From positions 1-34,693 of the forward strand of contig JAAZCL010000097.1 of the NCBI GenBank assembly GCA_012513315.1: a stretch of DNA of 34,693 bases, read 5' to 3'. The translations under genes and the position numbers were made by a program. Below, in pieces: positions 1 through 9,612 of the stretch. Each line of letters begins with the position of its first letter. The stretch's first letter is position 1. This DNA comes from Bacteroidales bacterium. Its GTDB lineage: Bacteria > Bacteroidota > Bacteroidia > Bacteroidales > Dysgonomonadaceae. The notes beneath the pieces were generated by a model. It did no database searches and was not told the DNA's origin. It saw only the letters and a list, made by a program, of their open reading frames with translations.

Positions 1-1005
1 AAAGATTACTATATATTAAATGCACAGTCTTTTTATTTTAATGCAATAGGGGAACCAAAATTAGCTTTAGAAAGAGAAAAGGAGCAGTTGAATATTTCCT
101 ATAGTCTAAAAGAGAATATAGATATTTCTAGATCATATTTTAATATTTCACGGAGATATACCGAATTAGAACAGCTTGACAGTGCAATGGTCTATGGAAA
201 GTTGGCGATAGATTTTATAGAAGATCCAAAGTTTAGACAGAATCATTTATATTATCAAAATGTGGCTGATATTGCAGAAAAGCAGGGAGATTATTTGATT
301 GCAAACAAATATAGGAAAGAGGCAGCTGAGCTCTATAAAAGCTCTGTTCAGGATAGACTTGATACTCAGATTGCAGAGATAGAGAAGAAGTACGATTTAA
401 CGGAATCAGAAAATAAAGCACTTAAAGCTCATCAGCAAAACATGCAAATAATTATTGCTGCACTTATACTCATTATTGGTCTGATTATTATAATAATGAA
501 TATACACAGGATAAGGAAAGTTACGAAAATGCGACTTCTAGTTACTGAAAGTAAGTTGCATCAACAAGAATTGCAAGCAGAAATAATGCGAGCAGAGGCT
601 CGTAAGCGTAAGTGGTTGATAAAACTGTATAGTAATATATCGGAACGACTAACATTTTTACAAGATGAATTTGAAAAACTTACTCAACGCTATGTTTCTA
701 GTCAACCCAAGGTTTATAAAGATATGCAGAAGATATTGAAAAATACTGATACAGAACTGCGTGATATTAGTGTAACTCTTGCTCCGGATGATCAAACATT
801 TTATAGTTATACTTGTATTAAAGATGAACAGGATATTTTAAATGCAAATGAAAAATTGATATTAATGCTTCTTTCCTGTGAGGCAGATAATCGTCAACTT
901 GCAACTTTTATGAATACTACAGTTGAAAGCATAAGAGTCAGAAAATCGCAATTAAAGAAGAAAATGTCGGAAAACAACATTGATATATCAATTTTCGGAG
1001 AGTAA
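1..1005 (+). CDS. TPR-repeat membrane regulator with C-terminal HTH (5' truncated)
   Basis: The reading frame is open from the first base of the window to a TAA at 1003-1005, so the start lies outside and 334 residues are visible. Residues ~1-115 are amphipathic helices in TPR-like pairs, followed by a short coiled coil. A hydrophobic segment at ~150-167, rich in Ile/Leu, looks like a single membrane span. A second long helical stretch follows, and the last ~50 residues (LNANEKLILMLLSC... to SIRVRKSQLKKKM) look like a LuxR/GerE-type helix-turn-helix. This TPR-TM-coiled-coil-HTH layout is common in Bacteroidales, where such proteins are thought to act as membrane-tethered transcription regulators. 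Ligand and targets cannot be read from the sequence. It lies 152 bp upstream of the DUF3244/AraC pair on the same strand, which makes that operon a candidate target. An internal TTG at 88 is not a convincing start because similarity of style continues upstream of it. Confidence 0.75.
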   Translation, partial: KDYYILNAQSFYFNAIGEPKLALEREKEQLNISYSLKENIDISRSYFNISRRYTELEQLDSAMVYGKLAIDFIEDPKFRQNHLYYQNVADIAEKQGDYLIANKYRKEAAELYKSSVQDRLDTQIAEIEKKYDLTESENKALKAHQQNMQIIIAALILIIGLIIIIMNIHRIRKVTKMRLLVTESKLHQQELQAEIMRAEARKRKWLIKLYSNISERLTFLQDEFEKLTQRYVSSQPKVYKDMQKILKNTDTELRDISVTLAPDDQTFYSYTCIKDEQDILNANEKLILMLLSCEADNRQLATFMNTTVESIRVRKSQLKKKMSENNIDISIFGE

Positions 1006-1086
1006 ATAGCGTTAAAAAGGACAATTCTAAAACCGTGATAAATAGGCAGATATATTCATAAATGGCGTTAAATGTCTTAAAGGGTA

Positions 1087-1117
1087 TTGTTTTATATGTC
1101 ATAAGTGAGTTATTTTG
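1087..1117 (+). promoter_or_regulatory. Bacteroidetes-type promoter for the DUF3244/AraC operon
   Basis: TTG at 1087-1089 and TTATTTTG at 1110-1117 are separated by 20 bp. This matches the Bacteroidetes -33 (TTTG) and -7 (TAnnTTTG) elements with one mismatch in the -7 box. Transcription would start near 1124, leaving a leader of about 34 nt before the start at 1158. Confidence 0.5.
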
Positions 1118-1157
1118 TGTCACAATTCTCTAACAGATTATTTAAAACTAAAAAAGT

Positions 1158-1604
1158 ATGAAAAAAGTAAGTGCTATGATTTTGATGTTAGTTTGCAGTT
1201 TACTTGTAATTCCTGCAAACATTAATAATGAAAGTAATAATAGTGCCCAAGATGACTGGCAAGATATAGTTGAATTAATCAGAGACGGAGGTACTACTCG
1301 TGTAGCAAGACAAAGCACGTTTAGCTTACAGTCTCGAGTAACACAGCCTGTAGCTGAGCCTATTGTTGAAGCTTATTCATCTAATAATGAACTTCAAGTA
1401 CTAGTGCAAAACTACAGTGGACCAGTTTGGGTTGAAATTTACGGAAACAAAGGTGCTAAGCAAGCAAGTTTCCAAATTTACGATACTGGTTTTGAGGTTA
1501 TAAAATTAACTGGCTTAGGTGCTGGTGAATATAGCATTAGAATAACAGTTGGTTCGGATGTATTTACAGGAATATTAAAAAAAGGGCAATATGGAAAAAG
1601 GTAA
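1158..1604 (+). CDS. Secreted DUF3244-family protein
   Basis: 148 residues. An N-terminal signal peptide (MKKVSAMILMLVCSLLVIPA) predicts export. The C-terminal ~85 residues (from about 64) form alternating beta-strand segments such as ELQVLVQNYSGPVWVEIYG and a closing GEYSIRITVGSDVFTG. This is the pattern of DUF3244, a small beta-sandwich family found mainly in Bacteroidales and of unknown function. There is a Cys at residue 13 inside the hydrophobic core, but no good lipobox, so a periplasmic or outer-surface soluble protein is more likely than a lipoprotein. The 3' end overlaps the start of the next gene by 14 nt in another frame, which suggests translational coupling. Assignment rests on pattern recognition; no enzymatic residues are evident. 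Confidence 0.75.
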   Translation: MKKVSAMILMLVCSLLVIPANINNESNNSAQDDWQDIVELIRDGGTTRVARQSTFSLQSRVTQPVAEPIVEAYSSNNELQVLVQNYSGPVWVEIYGNKGAKQASFQIYDTGFEVIKLTGLGAGEYSIRITVGSDVFTGILKKGQYGKR

Positions 1605-2064
1605 TTCAAAAAAAGATAGTGTTCGCAGATATGTACTAACAGATGTAGAATCGTGCACATTTACTTTTAAAGATGGAATGACAAGTAAAGTAAAACCTTC
1701 TCCAAATCATGAGATTGTAATTATGAAACTTATTCCTCATTCAACAAAGTCTAAGTCCTTTGAAGATAAGGTACTTAAGAACTACATGGCTACAAAAAAC
1801 GTAACTGAGTTGTCTGCACTTTGCAAATACGATTGTGTAAGAACATTTACCCGTCATTTCAAGAAAAGTTTTGGTCAGACTCCATATCAATGGATGCTAG
1901 ATAGAAAAATGGAAGAAGTACAGTCTTTAGTTCTAAATTCTGATATGACAATAACTGATATAGCAAAAATGTATGACTTCAAGAGTGTTTCGCATCTTGT
2001 AAACATATATAGCAAGCGATTTGGTAATTCACCACTTAAGAGTAGATTATTGGATGCTATCTAA
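1591..2064 (+). CDS. Short AraC-family DNA-binding protein
   Basis: 157 residues. Residues ~60-155 form an AraC/XylS-type double helix-turn-helix: the first unit includes VTELSALCKYDCVRTFTRHF with the following FGQTPYQWM, and the second includes MTITDIAKMYDFKSVSHLVN with FGNSPLKSR. The N-terminal ~60 residues are too short for the usual AraC sugar-binding cupin, so no classical sensor domain is present. The ATG at 1591 lies inside the end of the DUF3244 gene and is preceded by an A/G-rich stretch (AAAAAAAGGGC), supporting coupled translation. It probably regulates transcription, perhaps of its own operon, but the targets are unknown. Members of this size class occur next to small secreted proteins in Bacteroidales. 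A rho-independent terminator follows. Confidence 0.85.
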   Translation: MEKGNSKKDSVRRYVLTDVESCTFTFKDGMTSKVKPSPNHEIVIMKLIPHSTKSKSFEDKVLKNYMATKNVTELSALCKYDCVRTFTRHFKKSFGQTPYQWMLDRKMEEVQSLVLNSDMTITDIAKMYDFKSVSHLVNIYSKRFGNSPLKSRLLDAI

Positions 2065-2143
2065 AATCTACATAAATTATAACGCATAAAAAGCAATCTT
2101 CATATAATCATTATAGTAATACCTTCAATTATTTTTTTCTTCA

Positions 2144-2187
2144 AAAAGAGGCTGTTTCAAAGTAGAGGCAGTCTCTTTTATTTTATT
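2144..2187 (+). terminator. Rho-independent terminator after the AraC gene
   Basis: An 11-bp stem pairs 2144-2154 (AAAAGAGGCTG) with 2169-2179 (CAGTCTCTTTT). It includes one G-U wobble that pairs only in the plus-strand transcript, and it runs into a T-rich tract. It separates the DUF3244/AraC operon from the PUL. Confidence 0.8.
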
Positions 2188-2196
2188 AGTCATCAC

Positions 2197-2227
2197 TTGC
2201 AAGTTGGTAATAATTAATATATTTTTG
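2197..2227 (+). promoter_or_regulatory. Bacteroidetes-type promoter for the GH2 gene
   Basis: TTG at 2197-2199 and a perfect TATTTTTG (TAnnTTTG) at 2220-2227 are spaced 20 bp apart. Transcription would start near 2234, giving a leader of about 93 nt before the ATG at 2327. I saw no clear operator repeat in the leader. Confidence 0.65.
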
Positions 2228-2326
2228 TAGGAATATAAATGATATAACATCATTTAATATAAAAGTGCTGATTGTGCAAATGGTCATACTAATCGAATTG
2301 TTAAATACACATATAATAAAGATTTT

Positions 2327-5300
2327 ATGAACAAAATATTTTCTTTTTTACTTCTTTCAGTTTTGTTTTGCGTGAATGCAATAACACAAAACAAGCCTGA
2401 TTGGGAAAACCCAGAGGTTTTTGCAATTAACAAAGAAGACACCAGAGCAACATCTATTCCCTATTCTACAGAAGAATTGGCAATAAAGGATGTATATGAA
2501 TCGTCCCCCTATTTTCAATCTTTAAATGGAAATTGGAAATTTCACTGGGTGCCAAAATTATCTGAGGTGCCTGAAGGTTTCTACGAAGAGAACTATGATG
2601 TAAGTGGTTGGGATGAAATGCCTGTACCAGGAAACTGGGAGTTTAATGGTTATGGAATACCAATGTATGTGAATACCGGATTCGGATTCAGAGCAAAGCC
2701 CCCTTTTATAGATAGGGAATTTTCACCTACGGGTACATACCGTCATGAGTTTACTATTCCTGAAAATTGGGATGGCAGACGAGTATACATCCATTTTGAA
2801 GGTGGAACTAATTCCATGTATCTGTGGGTAAACGGACAAAAAGTAGGGTATACACAGAACTCAAAAAGTCCTGCAGAATTTGATATAACAGAGTATATCA
2901 GAAAAGGTGAGAATACACTTGCTTGCCAAGTACACAAGTTTAGCGATGGTTCATATCTGGAAGACCAGGATATGTGGCGCTTAGGAGGAATTAATCGTAA
3001 CGTATACCTTTATAGTACAGATCAGGTTCGTTTATTAGATTATTTTGCTCATCCCGACTTAGATAAAAATTACAAAAATGGACTTTTTAGTTTAGATGTT
3101 ACTCTAAAGAATTATACTGCTACAAAGCAAAACCATTCAGTTGAAGTTTCGTTGCTTGATAAAGCAGGTAAGAAAGTGTTTTCACAAAAGAAATCAACTG
3201 CTATTTCTGAAAATGGTACTGAAGATATTGCTTTTTCGGGAAAAGTGACTAATCCTCTAAAATGGACTGCCGAAACACCAAATCTTTACACCATGCTCAT
3301 CTCGTTGAAAGATGAGAAAGGTAAAATTATTGAATCTACATCACACAAAATTGGTTTCCGTAAAATTGAAATTACGGACGGTCAATTGTTTGTAAACGGA
3401 AAGAAGGTTTTCTTTAAAGGTGTGAACTTGCATGAATTTAATACTAACACCGGACAGGTAGTTACACGAGAGGTAATGATGCGTAATCTTCAGCTAATGA
3501 AAGAGCTGAATATAAATGCAGTACGTACTTCTCACTACCCACAGCCTCCATTGTGGTATAAACTTTGTGATGAGTATGGTATTTATCTTGTTGATGAAGC
3601 AAATCTTGAGTCGCATGGACTTGGTTATGGGCCAGACAATGTTGCAAATTTTCCAGAATGGCACGCTCAACACATGGATAGAATAATTAGACTTGTGGAG
3701 AGGGACAAGAATCACGCTTCTGTGATTTTTTGGTCACTTGGTAATGAAGCCAGCAATGGTAAAGCCTTTTTTGACATGTACGATTGGGCAAAAGCGCGCG
3801 ATAATAGTCGCCCCGTACAGTATGAGCAAGCCTACCAAAGAGATAGAAATACAGATGTAATTTGTCATATGTATCCTTCGTGGGAAAGTATGAAACGAGA
3901 TGCTGCAAGAGACTTGGGTAAGCCATACATTATGTGTGAATATGCTCATGCTATGGGTAATAGTATGGGTAATTTTCAGGAGTATTGGGATGTTATGCGA
4001 TCTAGCAAAAACATGCAAGGTGGTTTCATTTGGGAGTGGTATAATCATGGCTATCCCGAACACGATGAACAGGGACGCTTTTATTGGGCATATGGTGGTG
4101 ACCTAAAAAGTTATGACAAGATGAATGACAATAACTTTTGTATGGACGGCATTATTAGTCCCGATCAAAACTATATTCCACATACTTATATAGTTAAGAA
4201 AGTGTATCAAAACATACTATTTGAAGCAAAAGATGTAGATAATGGAGTAATTACCGTTATAAATGATTTTAAGTTTACTAATCTAAGCCCCGCTAGCCAC
4301 ACATTTAAATGGGTTCTATTAAAAAATGGTGAAGTAGCAGAAGAGGGAACATTTAATGTTTCAATTGCTGCGGATAGCAGGAAAGATGTTAAGTTGAACT
4401 TACCTGCATTAACAAAGGAGTATGGAGTAGAATATTTTCTTCAGGTATTTGCATTTAGCAACCAAGATACTGAGTTGGTCCCTTCAGGATTTGAAGTTGC
4501 AAAAGAAGAGTTCGAACTAAACAAAGGCACTTATTTTGTTGCTATAGAGGAAGAAGGCAGCCTAACTGTTGAGGAGCAAGAAAACAAGATATTGGTTAAT
4601 GCTGGTGACATCTCTTATGAGTTTTCTTCAGTAGACGGACGTGGTCTTCTCAGTATGAAAAATAACGGTCGCGATATGTTTAGGGAATTACCTCGTCTCA
4701 ATTTCTGGAGAGCGCTAACAGATAACGAATTTGGAGAAGGTATGCAGTACAGTTCTCGAATTTGGGAGACTGCCGGTCAAAATACCATTTACACGTATAA
4801 AGGGTCTGAAGAAACTGCTGATGGATTCAATGCTAATTATGAAGTTAAACTGAGAGGTATCGAAGCCAAAGTAGACGTTATTTATACAGTAAATAATGAT
4901 GGTAGCCTTACCACTACCGCTAATTACAGTGCGTTGTCTGATGACTTACCCGAAATGCTTCGATTTGGTATGTTAATGACGCTACCTCGAAACTACAATG
5001 ATTTTACATGGTATGGACGCGGACCTCACGAGAATTATGTGGATCGTAAACATGACACCTTCATGGGTGTTTGGAACGGAAAGGTAGAAGATCAAGCATT
5101 TGAATACTACCGTCCTCAAGAGACTGGAAATAAAACCGATGTTCGTTGGCTTACGTTGAAAAACGATCAAGGTAACGGTATCAAAATTGAAGGAGCACAG
5201 CCTTTATCTGTAAGTGCTACCAACAATAGGCCGGAGGACTTAGATCCAGGTATGACAAAGAAACAACAACACTGGTCGGATATATCGCCACGTAACGAAG

Positions 5301-5434
5301 TTGTTTTATGTGTAGATCTCTTCCAGCGTGGAGTTGGCGGATTGCAGTCTTGGGGAGCAAAACCGCTCAACGAGTATAGGTTTATGGATAAGAAGTATTC
5401 CTACAGTTACACTATAAGTGTAAATAATAATTAA
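2327..5434 (+). CDS. GH2 beta-galactosidase, LacZ type, secreted
   Basis: 1035 residues, the usual length for full-size LacZ-type enzymes. A signal peptide (~1-20) sends it to the periplasm. Order of domains: GH2 sugar-binding jelly roll (~60-230, with GGTNSMYLWVNGQKVGY), an Ig-like domain (~235-350), the TIM barrel (~350-640), a linker beta domain, and the Bgal_small_N domain (~765-1030). The acid/base Glu474 sits in WSLGNE and the nucleophile Glu538 in MCEYAHAMGNSMGNFQEYW, matching E. coli LacZ Glu461 and Glu537. It should cleave terminal beta-galactosyl residues from oligosaccharides imported by the SusCD system. It has its own promoter and terminator and converges on the HTCS gene, so it is probably the first gene of the PUL. 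GH2 also includes glucuronidases and mannosidases, but the CEYAHAMGNS motif and Bgal_small_N domain favour beta-galactosidase. Confidence 0.93.
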   Translation: MNKIFSFLLLSVLFCVNAITQNKPDWENPEVFAINKEDTRATSIPYSTEELAIKDVYESSPYFQSLNGNWKFHWVPKLSEVPEGFYEENYDVSGWDEMPVPGNWEFNGYGIPMYVNTGFGFRAKPPFIDREFSPTGTYRHEFTIPENWDGRRVYIHFEGGTNSMYLWVNGQKVGYTQNSKSPAEFDITEYIRKGENTLACQVHKFSDGSYLEDQDMWRLGGINRNVYLYSTDQVRLLDYFAHPDLDKNYKNGLFSLDVTLKNYTATKQNHSVEVSLLDKAGKKVFSQKKSTAISENGTEDIAFSGKVTNPLKWTAETPNLYTMLISLKDEKGKIIESTSHKIGFRKIEITDGQLFVNGKKVFFKGVNLHEFNTNTGQVVTREVMMRNLQLMKELNINAVRTSHYPQPPLWYKLCDEYGIYLVDEANLESHGLGYGPDNVANFPEWHAQHMDRIIRLVERDKNHASVIFWSLGNEASNGKAFFDMYDWAKARDNSRPVQYEQAYQRDRNTDVICHMYPSWESMKRDAARDLGKPYIMCEYAHAMGNSMGNFQEYWDVMRSSKNMQGGFIWEWYNHGYPEHDEQGRFYWAYGGDLKSYDKMNDNNFCMDGIISPDQNYIPHTYIVKKVYQNILFEAKDVDNGVITVINDFKFTNLSPASHTFKWVLLKNGEVAEEGTFNVSIAADSRKDVKLNLPALTKEYGVEYFLQVFAFSNQDTELVPSGFEVAKEEFELNKGTYFVAIEEEGSLTVEEQENKILVNAGDISYEFSSVDGRGLLSMKNNGRDMFRELPRLNFWRALTDNEFGEGMQYSSRIWETAGQNTIYTYKGSEETADGFNANYEVKLRGIEAKVDVIYTVNNDGSLTTTANYSALSDDLPEMLRFGMLMTLPRNYNDFTWYGRGPHENYVDRKHDTFMGVWNGKVEDQAFEYYRPQETGNKTDVRWLTLKNDQGNGIKIEGAQPLSVSATNNRPEDLDPGMTKKQQHWSDISPRNEVVLCVDLFQRGVGGLQSWGAKPLNEYRFMDKKYSYSYTISVNNN

Positions 5435-5440
5435 TTATTT

Positions 5441-5483
5441 GTGAGGCTATCTCTAACTGCGAGGTAGCTTCACTTTTAATTTA
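5441..5483 (+). terminator. Terminator after the GH2 gene
   Basis: A 13-bp stem pairs 5441-5453 with 5461-5473, with a 7-nt loop and a following TTTTAATTTATT. Two of the pairs are G-U in plus-strand RNA and would be A-C mismatches in the minus-strand RNA, so the hairpin serves the GH2 transcript better than the convergent HTCS transcript. Confidence 0.75.
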
Positions 5484-8400
5484 TTATTTAATAGTATCGG
5501 AGAATCTATCGATGTATTCGGTAGGACGCATTTTGAACTCTTTCTTAAAGCATGAACTAAAGTATTTTGGATCATTAAATCCCACCGCATAAGCTAGGTC
5601 TGAAATACGAATATTCTTATTTTGATCCATAATTTGGCATGCGGCTTTCAATCTGATGTTTGTGATAAACATCGATGTGTTTAATCCCGTAAGGGTCTTT
5701 AGTTTATTATAAAGCGTTGATCTGCTCACATTCATTTCTTCCGAAAATTGCTGTTGATCAAAGCTAGGGTCATCCAAGTGTAGATTCACACAATCGATAG
5801 CATTTTGCAAAAACTCTTCGTCGAGGTTCGTGATATTTAAATCTTTAATCTCAAATACAAACTGACTCTTAAAATCAGTCGCGATACGCTCTCGGCTTTT
5901 TAGTAAGTTTCTGATTCGAGCATGAAGAACATTTAAGTTAAATGGTTTGCTTATAAAAGCATCGGCACCTGTTTCATACGCTAGTGCGCGATCTTTCTCT
6001 TCTGATTTTGCAGTGAGTATGATAAGAGGAATATGACTATAATCAATATTGTTTTTAAGGAGTTTGCATAACTCAATACCATCCATCTCAGGCATCATAA
6101 TATCGGTGACAATAATATCAATCTTTTCGTGTTCTAAAACGAGCAAAGCATCTTTGCCATTGTGCGATGTTATTACCTGATAATCCCTACTTAACAGTTT
6201 CTGTATAAGTTCTAAAATATCTTCATTATCCTCTACCACTAATACAGTATGAAGTTTTACAGAACTATTTGTATCTGCATCCTCTAATTCCTTAGATTTG
6301 GAAATTTCGTAACTATCAATCTCTGAATCATTAAAATAGGATATGTCTATAGGAAGAATGACTTTGAATTCACTACCTAATCCCAATTCACTTTTAACAC
6401 TCACGCTTCCATGAGATAATGCTGTTAAATCTCTTACTAGAGATAGACCTATCCCGGTGCCTGTTGTGTTGTGTTTTCGGTACTGCCCTTCATAAAATCT
6501 TGTGAATAATATTTTCTGATCCTCACTAGAAATCCCTGCTCCTTCGTCCTTTACAATGATTTTTATATGGTCCCTATTATCATCACTATAATTTAATGTA
6601 ATACGTATGGCACCTCCCTCTTTTACGTATTTTACCGCATTAGAAATGAGATTGTATAAAATTTTATCCAGTTTATCTATATCAAAAAGTCCATGTATGT
6701 CCTCAGGATCACTTACGAACGAAATATGGATTTTCTTTTTCTTTATTAATGGATAGAATGCTTCAATTGAGTTTCTAATGAATTCAGAAACATTGCCATG
6801 AGATACGCGTAGTTTTAGATTTCCAGATTCGGCCTTCCTAAACTCCAGAATCTGTTGCAGCAATCGTGTTAATCTATTGATATTTAAAGATAGAGTTTCA
6901 TACATACCATCATTTCGTGGTGATGAATATCGTAGTTCATCTATCGTGGCAGATATAATTGTTAAAGGTGTCAGGAACTCATGTGTTACGTTTGTGAAAA
7001 ACTGCAGTTTTGCGTGATTAAGTTCTTCTGTTTTAGCTTGTTCCATCTCGCTATATCGCAGCTGATTGCGTAGGTTAATACGATTAACGGCATTACGGTA
7101 TAACACATATATAATTATTGCGAACGTGAAAAAATAGATAATATAGGCCCACCATGAGAGCCAGAATGGTGGGAGAACATTTACCCGCAACTCTTTAATC
7201 TCGTCGTTCCACACTCCGTTTTGAGTGGTTGCCCTAAGATGGAATGTGTATTTACCTGCTGGCAAATTATTATAATAGGCAATGTTATGATTAGAGTCGG
7301 TGTACCTCCAATCATTGTCAAATCCTTCAAGCTTATAGGCGTATCTATTCAATTCTGGATTCTTGTAATTAAGAGTTGCAAAATGGATACTAAAATTATT
7401 ATACTTATGCGGAATAGTGATTCGTTCTGTGAAAGAAGGCATTTGCTTAGAAATTTTGTGGGCTGTTTCTTCCTTCAGCGTAGAAAACGGAGTGTTTAAC
7501 ACCCTAATATCTGTAATATAAAAGAGAGTTGAATCTATATCGGTGTTAATTTGATCTGGCTTGAATCTGGATAACCCTTTGTAGCCACCAAAAAATAGTT
7601 CATTAATATGGTAAAATGATGACTTTGGTATGAAAAAATTATCCAGTAAACCATCGGCTGTTGTGTAGACCCTATAATTTGTCAACTCGGAATTGTCGTT
7701 AAAAGAGAGCCTGACTAATCCATTATTTGTACCAATCCACAGGTTGCCCTCTTGATCTTCCTGGATAGAACTAATAAGAGTTCCTAAAATAGAGAACTTT
7801 GGCGATTTATTGATAAATGAATCGGTGGCATTATCATAGAGATACAATTGTCCGCTCTCTGCTCCTGCCCATAATCGTCCGCTGTTATCATGTAGCAATG
7901 ATGTAATGGTGTTAGAATTTATTTTTTTATTTTCAGAAGTGTAGTTTTTGAAGGTGAAGTTTTCGAAATTGTCAAAGTCGCCTTCAATTGAGATAATTCC
8001 ATTATTGATAGTTGCTACCCATATTTTTTTGGTGTCGTCTTCAGTTATATCAATCATGCTTGATTGGTCTAAATGCTTTCCATCTATAACTATCTCATCA
8101 AACATAAACCCTTCATTATTGTTTCGCCATACTCCAAGGCCATATTGCGTGCCTATCCAGCTGTTCTGATTGCTATCAATATATATGCTTCGTATTCGGT
8201 TATCGCTTATGAAATTACAATTGCTCTCTACATATGAAGTAATAGGCTTGCCCTTTTCATATACCCACAGTCCACCACCATACGTTCCAAAAAGAATTTC
8301 ACCAGAGTCTTTCTGTTTAATATCATACGTTGTGTTTTGCACCGCCTCTTTAAATTCAGGTATTTCAAACTGCGAAAAGCTTTGGTTGGCCGCTTGGTCG

Positions 8401-9590
8401 AACATAACAATTCCATATGTGCCTATTCCAAGCCACATGTTGTCATCATGATCAACAAAAATTGATCTGACGGAGGCAGTAGGTATTTCAGGTAGGTTAA
8501 CTTCGAAAAAATCGAATTTGGATCTTTCTGTATATGTGAATAAAACGCCTCCGCCTATGCTCCCAATCCAAATATTACCTTTGATGTCGCTAACAATAGA
8601 GTTAATTTCGTTGGTAGGAAGTTTATTTGTCTCATGCGTTGTGCTGTAATTGATAAAAGTTGAAGGGTTGTCGCACTCCAAAATACTTAAACCGCTACGG
8701 GTACCAATCCAGAGGGAGTTAGTATTTATATCTTCAGAGATATCATATACAATGTCATCAGATAGGCTGGTTGGATCATTAGCATCGTGTCTAAAAGTTT
8801 TCCACTGTAGATTTTCTATGTCATATGGATTTTGAAGCAGATGTAGCCCACCTTCCCAAGATCCCACCCATATATTCTGTCTGCTGTCTTCATAAATGAT
8901 ATGAGCCGAATTACGCTGGTTTAATTGTGGATAAACATTAAATGTATTTGTGGAAGAAGAATAGCGGTATAGCCCGTCAGACCATGTGCCAATCCAAATT
9001 TCACCGTTACTATCCTCGATGATGGACTTTACGGGCGCATTTAGTGAAATGTTTCCAAGTCGTTGCTGACTATGGTGAGTAAATGCATTTTTTAAAGGTT
9101 CGTATCTGAACAATCCGTCGTCTAATCCTATAAGGATATCGTGATTATTAGTCACTAAGATGGATGACACTGTTTTGTTGGTTGAGTTTTGTATTTCAAT
9201 AGCTTCAAATGTCCCCAATCTTTTGCTTAATCTACTTATTCCGTTGTATGTACCTATCCATAGATTGCCATCGCTGTCATCGGCTAGACAAAAGATGTTA
9301 TTGTCGGGTAGATGATGGGAATTAAGCTGACTGGTGTTATATACTGTTATCTGATAACTATCGTATTTGCAAAGTCCGTTTCTTGTAGCAAACCACATAA
9401 ATCCTTCACGATCTTGAAATACTTTTTGGACTTCATTTGTGGGAAAGCCATCAGTGGTGCTTAAGTTTTTGAAGTTTAGTTTTAGCAAATCTGCTTTTTG
9501 CTGCGCGTAAGCTGGGTTCACCGAGCTTAGCAGGAAAATGATAACATAAAATATAATTAATGGAATATATCTTTCAAATAGTTTTTTCAT
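5484..9590 (-). CDS. Hybrid two-component system sensor/regulator (HTCS) of the PUL
   Basis: 1368 residues from the ATG at 9590. The frame extends 19 codons upstream to 9647, but only the MKKLFERYIP start gives an N-terminal signal peptide ending in NPAYAQQ. Residues ~35-730 contain many beta-propeller repeats with the (I/M)W(I/V)G(T/S) signature (two-component regulator propellers), and a Y_Y_Y domain follows at ~735-800. A membrane span lies at ~808-832. The cytoplasmic part has a histidine kinase with His870 in NVTHEFLTPLT, an ATPase domain with GTGIGLSLVRDL, a receiver domain with phospho-acceptor Asp1163 in VTDIMMPEMDG, and a C-terminal AraC-type HTH. In the HTCS family the periplasmic part binds a glycan fragment and the HTH activates the linked susCD genes. 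It is divergent from susC across 293 bp, which fits that role. All key residues are intact. Confidence 0.96.
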   Translation of the reverse strand: MKKLFERYIPLIIFYVIIFLLSSVNPAYAQQKADLLKLNFKNLSTTDGFPTNEVQKVFQDREGFMWFATRNGLCKYDSYQITVYNTSQLNSHHLPDNNIFCLADDSDGNLWIGTYNGISRLSKRLGTFEAIEIQNSTNKTVSSILVTNNHDILIGLDDGLFRYEPLKNAFTHHSQQRLGNISLNAPVKSIIEDSNGEIWIGTWSDGLYRYSSSTNTFNVYPQLNQRNSAHIIYEDSRQNIWVGSWEGGLHLLQNPYDIENLQWKTFRHDANDPTSLSDDIVYDISEDINTNSLWIGTRSGLSILECDNPSTFINYSTTHETNKLPTNEINSIVSDIKGNIWIGSIGGGVLFTYTERSKFDFFEVNLPEIPTASVRSIFVDHDDNMWLGIGTYGIVMFDQAANQSFSQFEIPEFKEAVQNTTYDIKQKDSGEILFGTYGGGLWVYEKGKPITSYVESNCNFISDNRIRSIYIDSNQNSWIGTQYGLGVWRNNNEGFMFDEIVIDGKHLDQSSMIDITEDDTKKIWVATINNGIISIEGDFDNFENFTFKNYTSENKKINSNTITSLLHDNSGRLWAGAESGQLYLYDNATDSFINKSPKFSILGTLISSIQEDQEGNLWIGTNNGLVRLSFNDNSELTNYRVYTTADGLLDNFFIPKSSFYHINELFFGGYKGLSRFKPDQINTDIDSTLFYITDIRVLNTPFSTLKEETAHKISKQMPSFTERITIPHKYNNFSIHFATLNYKNPELNRYAYKLEGFDNDWRYTDSNHNIAYYNNLPAGKYTFHLRATTQNGVWNDEIKELRVNVLPPFWLSWWAYIIYFFTFAIIIYVLYRNAVNRINLRNQLRYSEMEQAKTEELNHAKLQFFTNVTHEFLTPLTIISATIDELRYSSPRNDGMYETLSLNINRLTRLLQQILEFRKAESGNLKLRVSHGNVSEFIRNSIEAFYPLIKKKKIHISFVSDPEDIHGLFDIDKLDKILYNLISNAVKYVKEGGAIRITLNYSDDNRDHIKIIVKDEGAGISSEDQKILFTRFYEGQYRKHNTTGTGIGLSLVRDLTALSHGSVSVKSELGLGSEFKVILPIDISYFNDSEIDSYEISKSKELEDADTNSSVKLHTVLVVEDNEDILELIQKLLSRDYQVITSHNGKDALLVLEHEKIDIIVTDIMMPEMDGIELCKLLKNNIDYSHIPLIILTAKSEEKDRALAYETGADAFISKPFNLNVLHARIRNLLKSRERIATDFKSQFVFEIKDLNITNLDEEFLQNAIDCVNLHLDDPSFDQQQFSEEMNVSRSTLYNKLKTLTGLNTSMFITNIRLKAACQIMDQNKNIRISDLAYAVGFNDPKYFSSCFKKEFKMRPTEYIDRFSDTIK

Positions 9591-9604
9591 TCTTACAATT
9601 TTTA

Positions 9605-9612
9605 CAAAAATA
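9605..9612 (-). promoter_or_regulatory. Possible -7 box of the HTCS gene
   Basis: TATTTTTG on the minus strand matches TAnnTTTG and lies 14 bp upstream of the ATG at 9590. I could not find a convincing TTTG 19-21 bp further up. If used, the leader would be only about 8 nt. Such A/T-rich octamers also occur by chance. Confidence 0.3.

Noticed and set aside
3734-4063. 109-codon frame antisense to the first GH2 gene
   Set aside because: It covers the GH2 catalytic nucleophile region, which is clearly coding on the other strand; no independent evidence of expression.
7221-8451. Several plus-strand open frames (7221-7499, 7948-8169, 8170-8451) opposite the HTCS propeller region
   Set aside because: No signal, promoter or recognisable domain; repetitive propeller codons produce long antisense frames.
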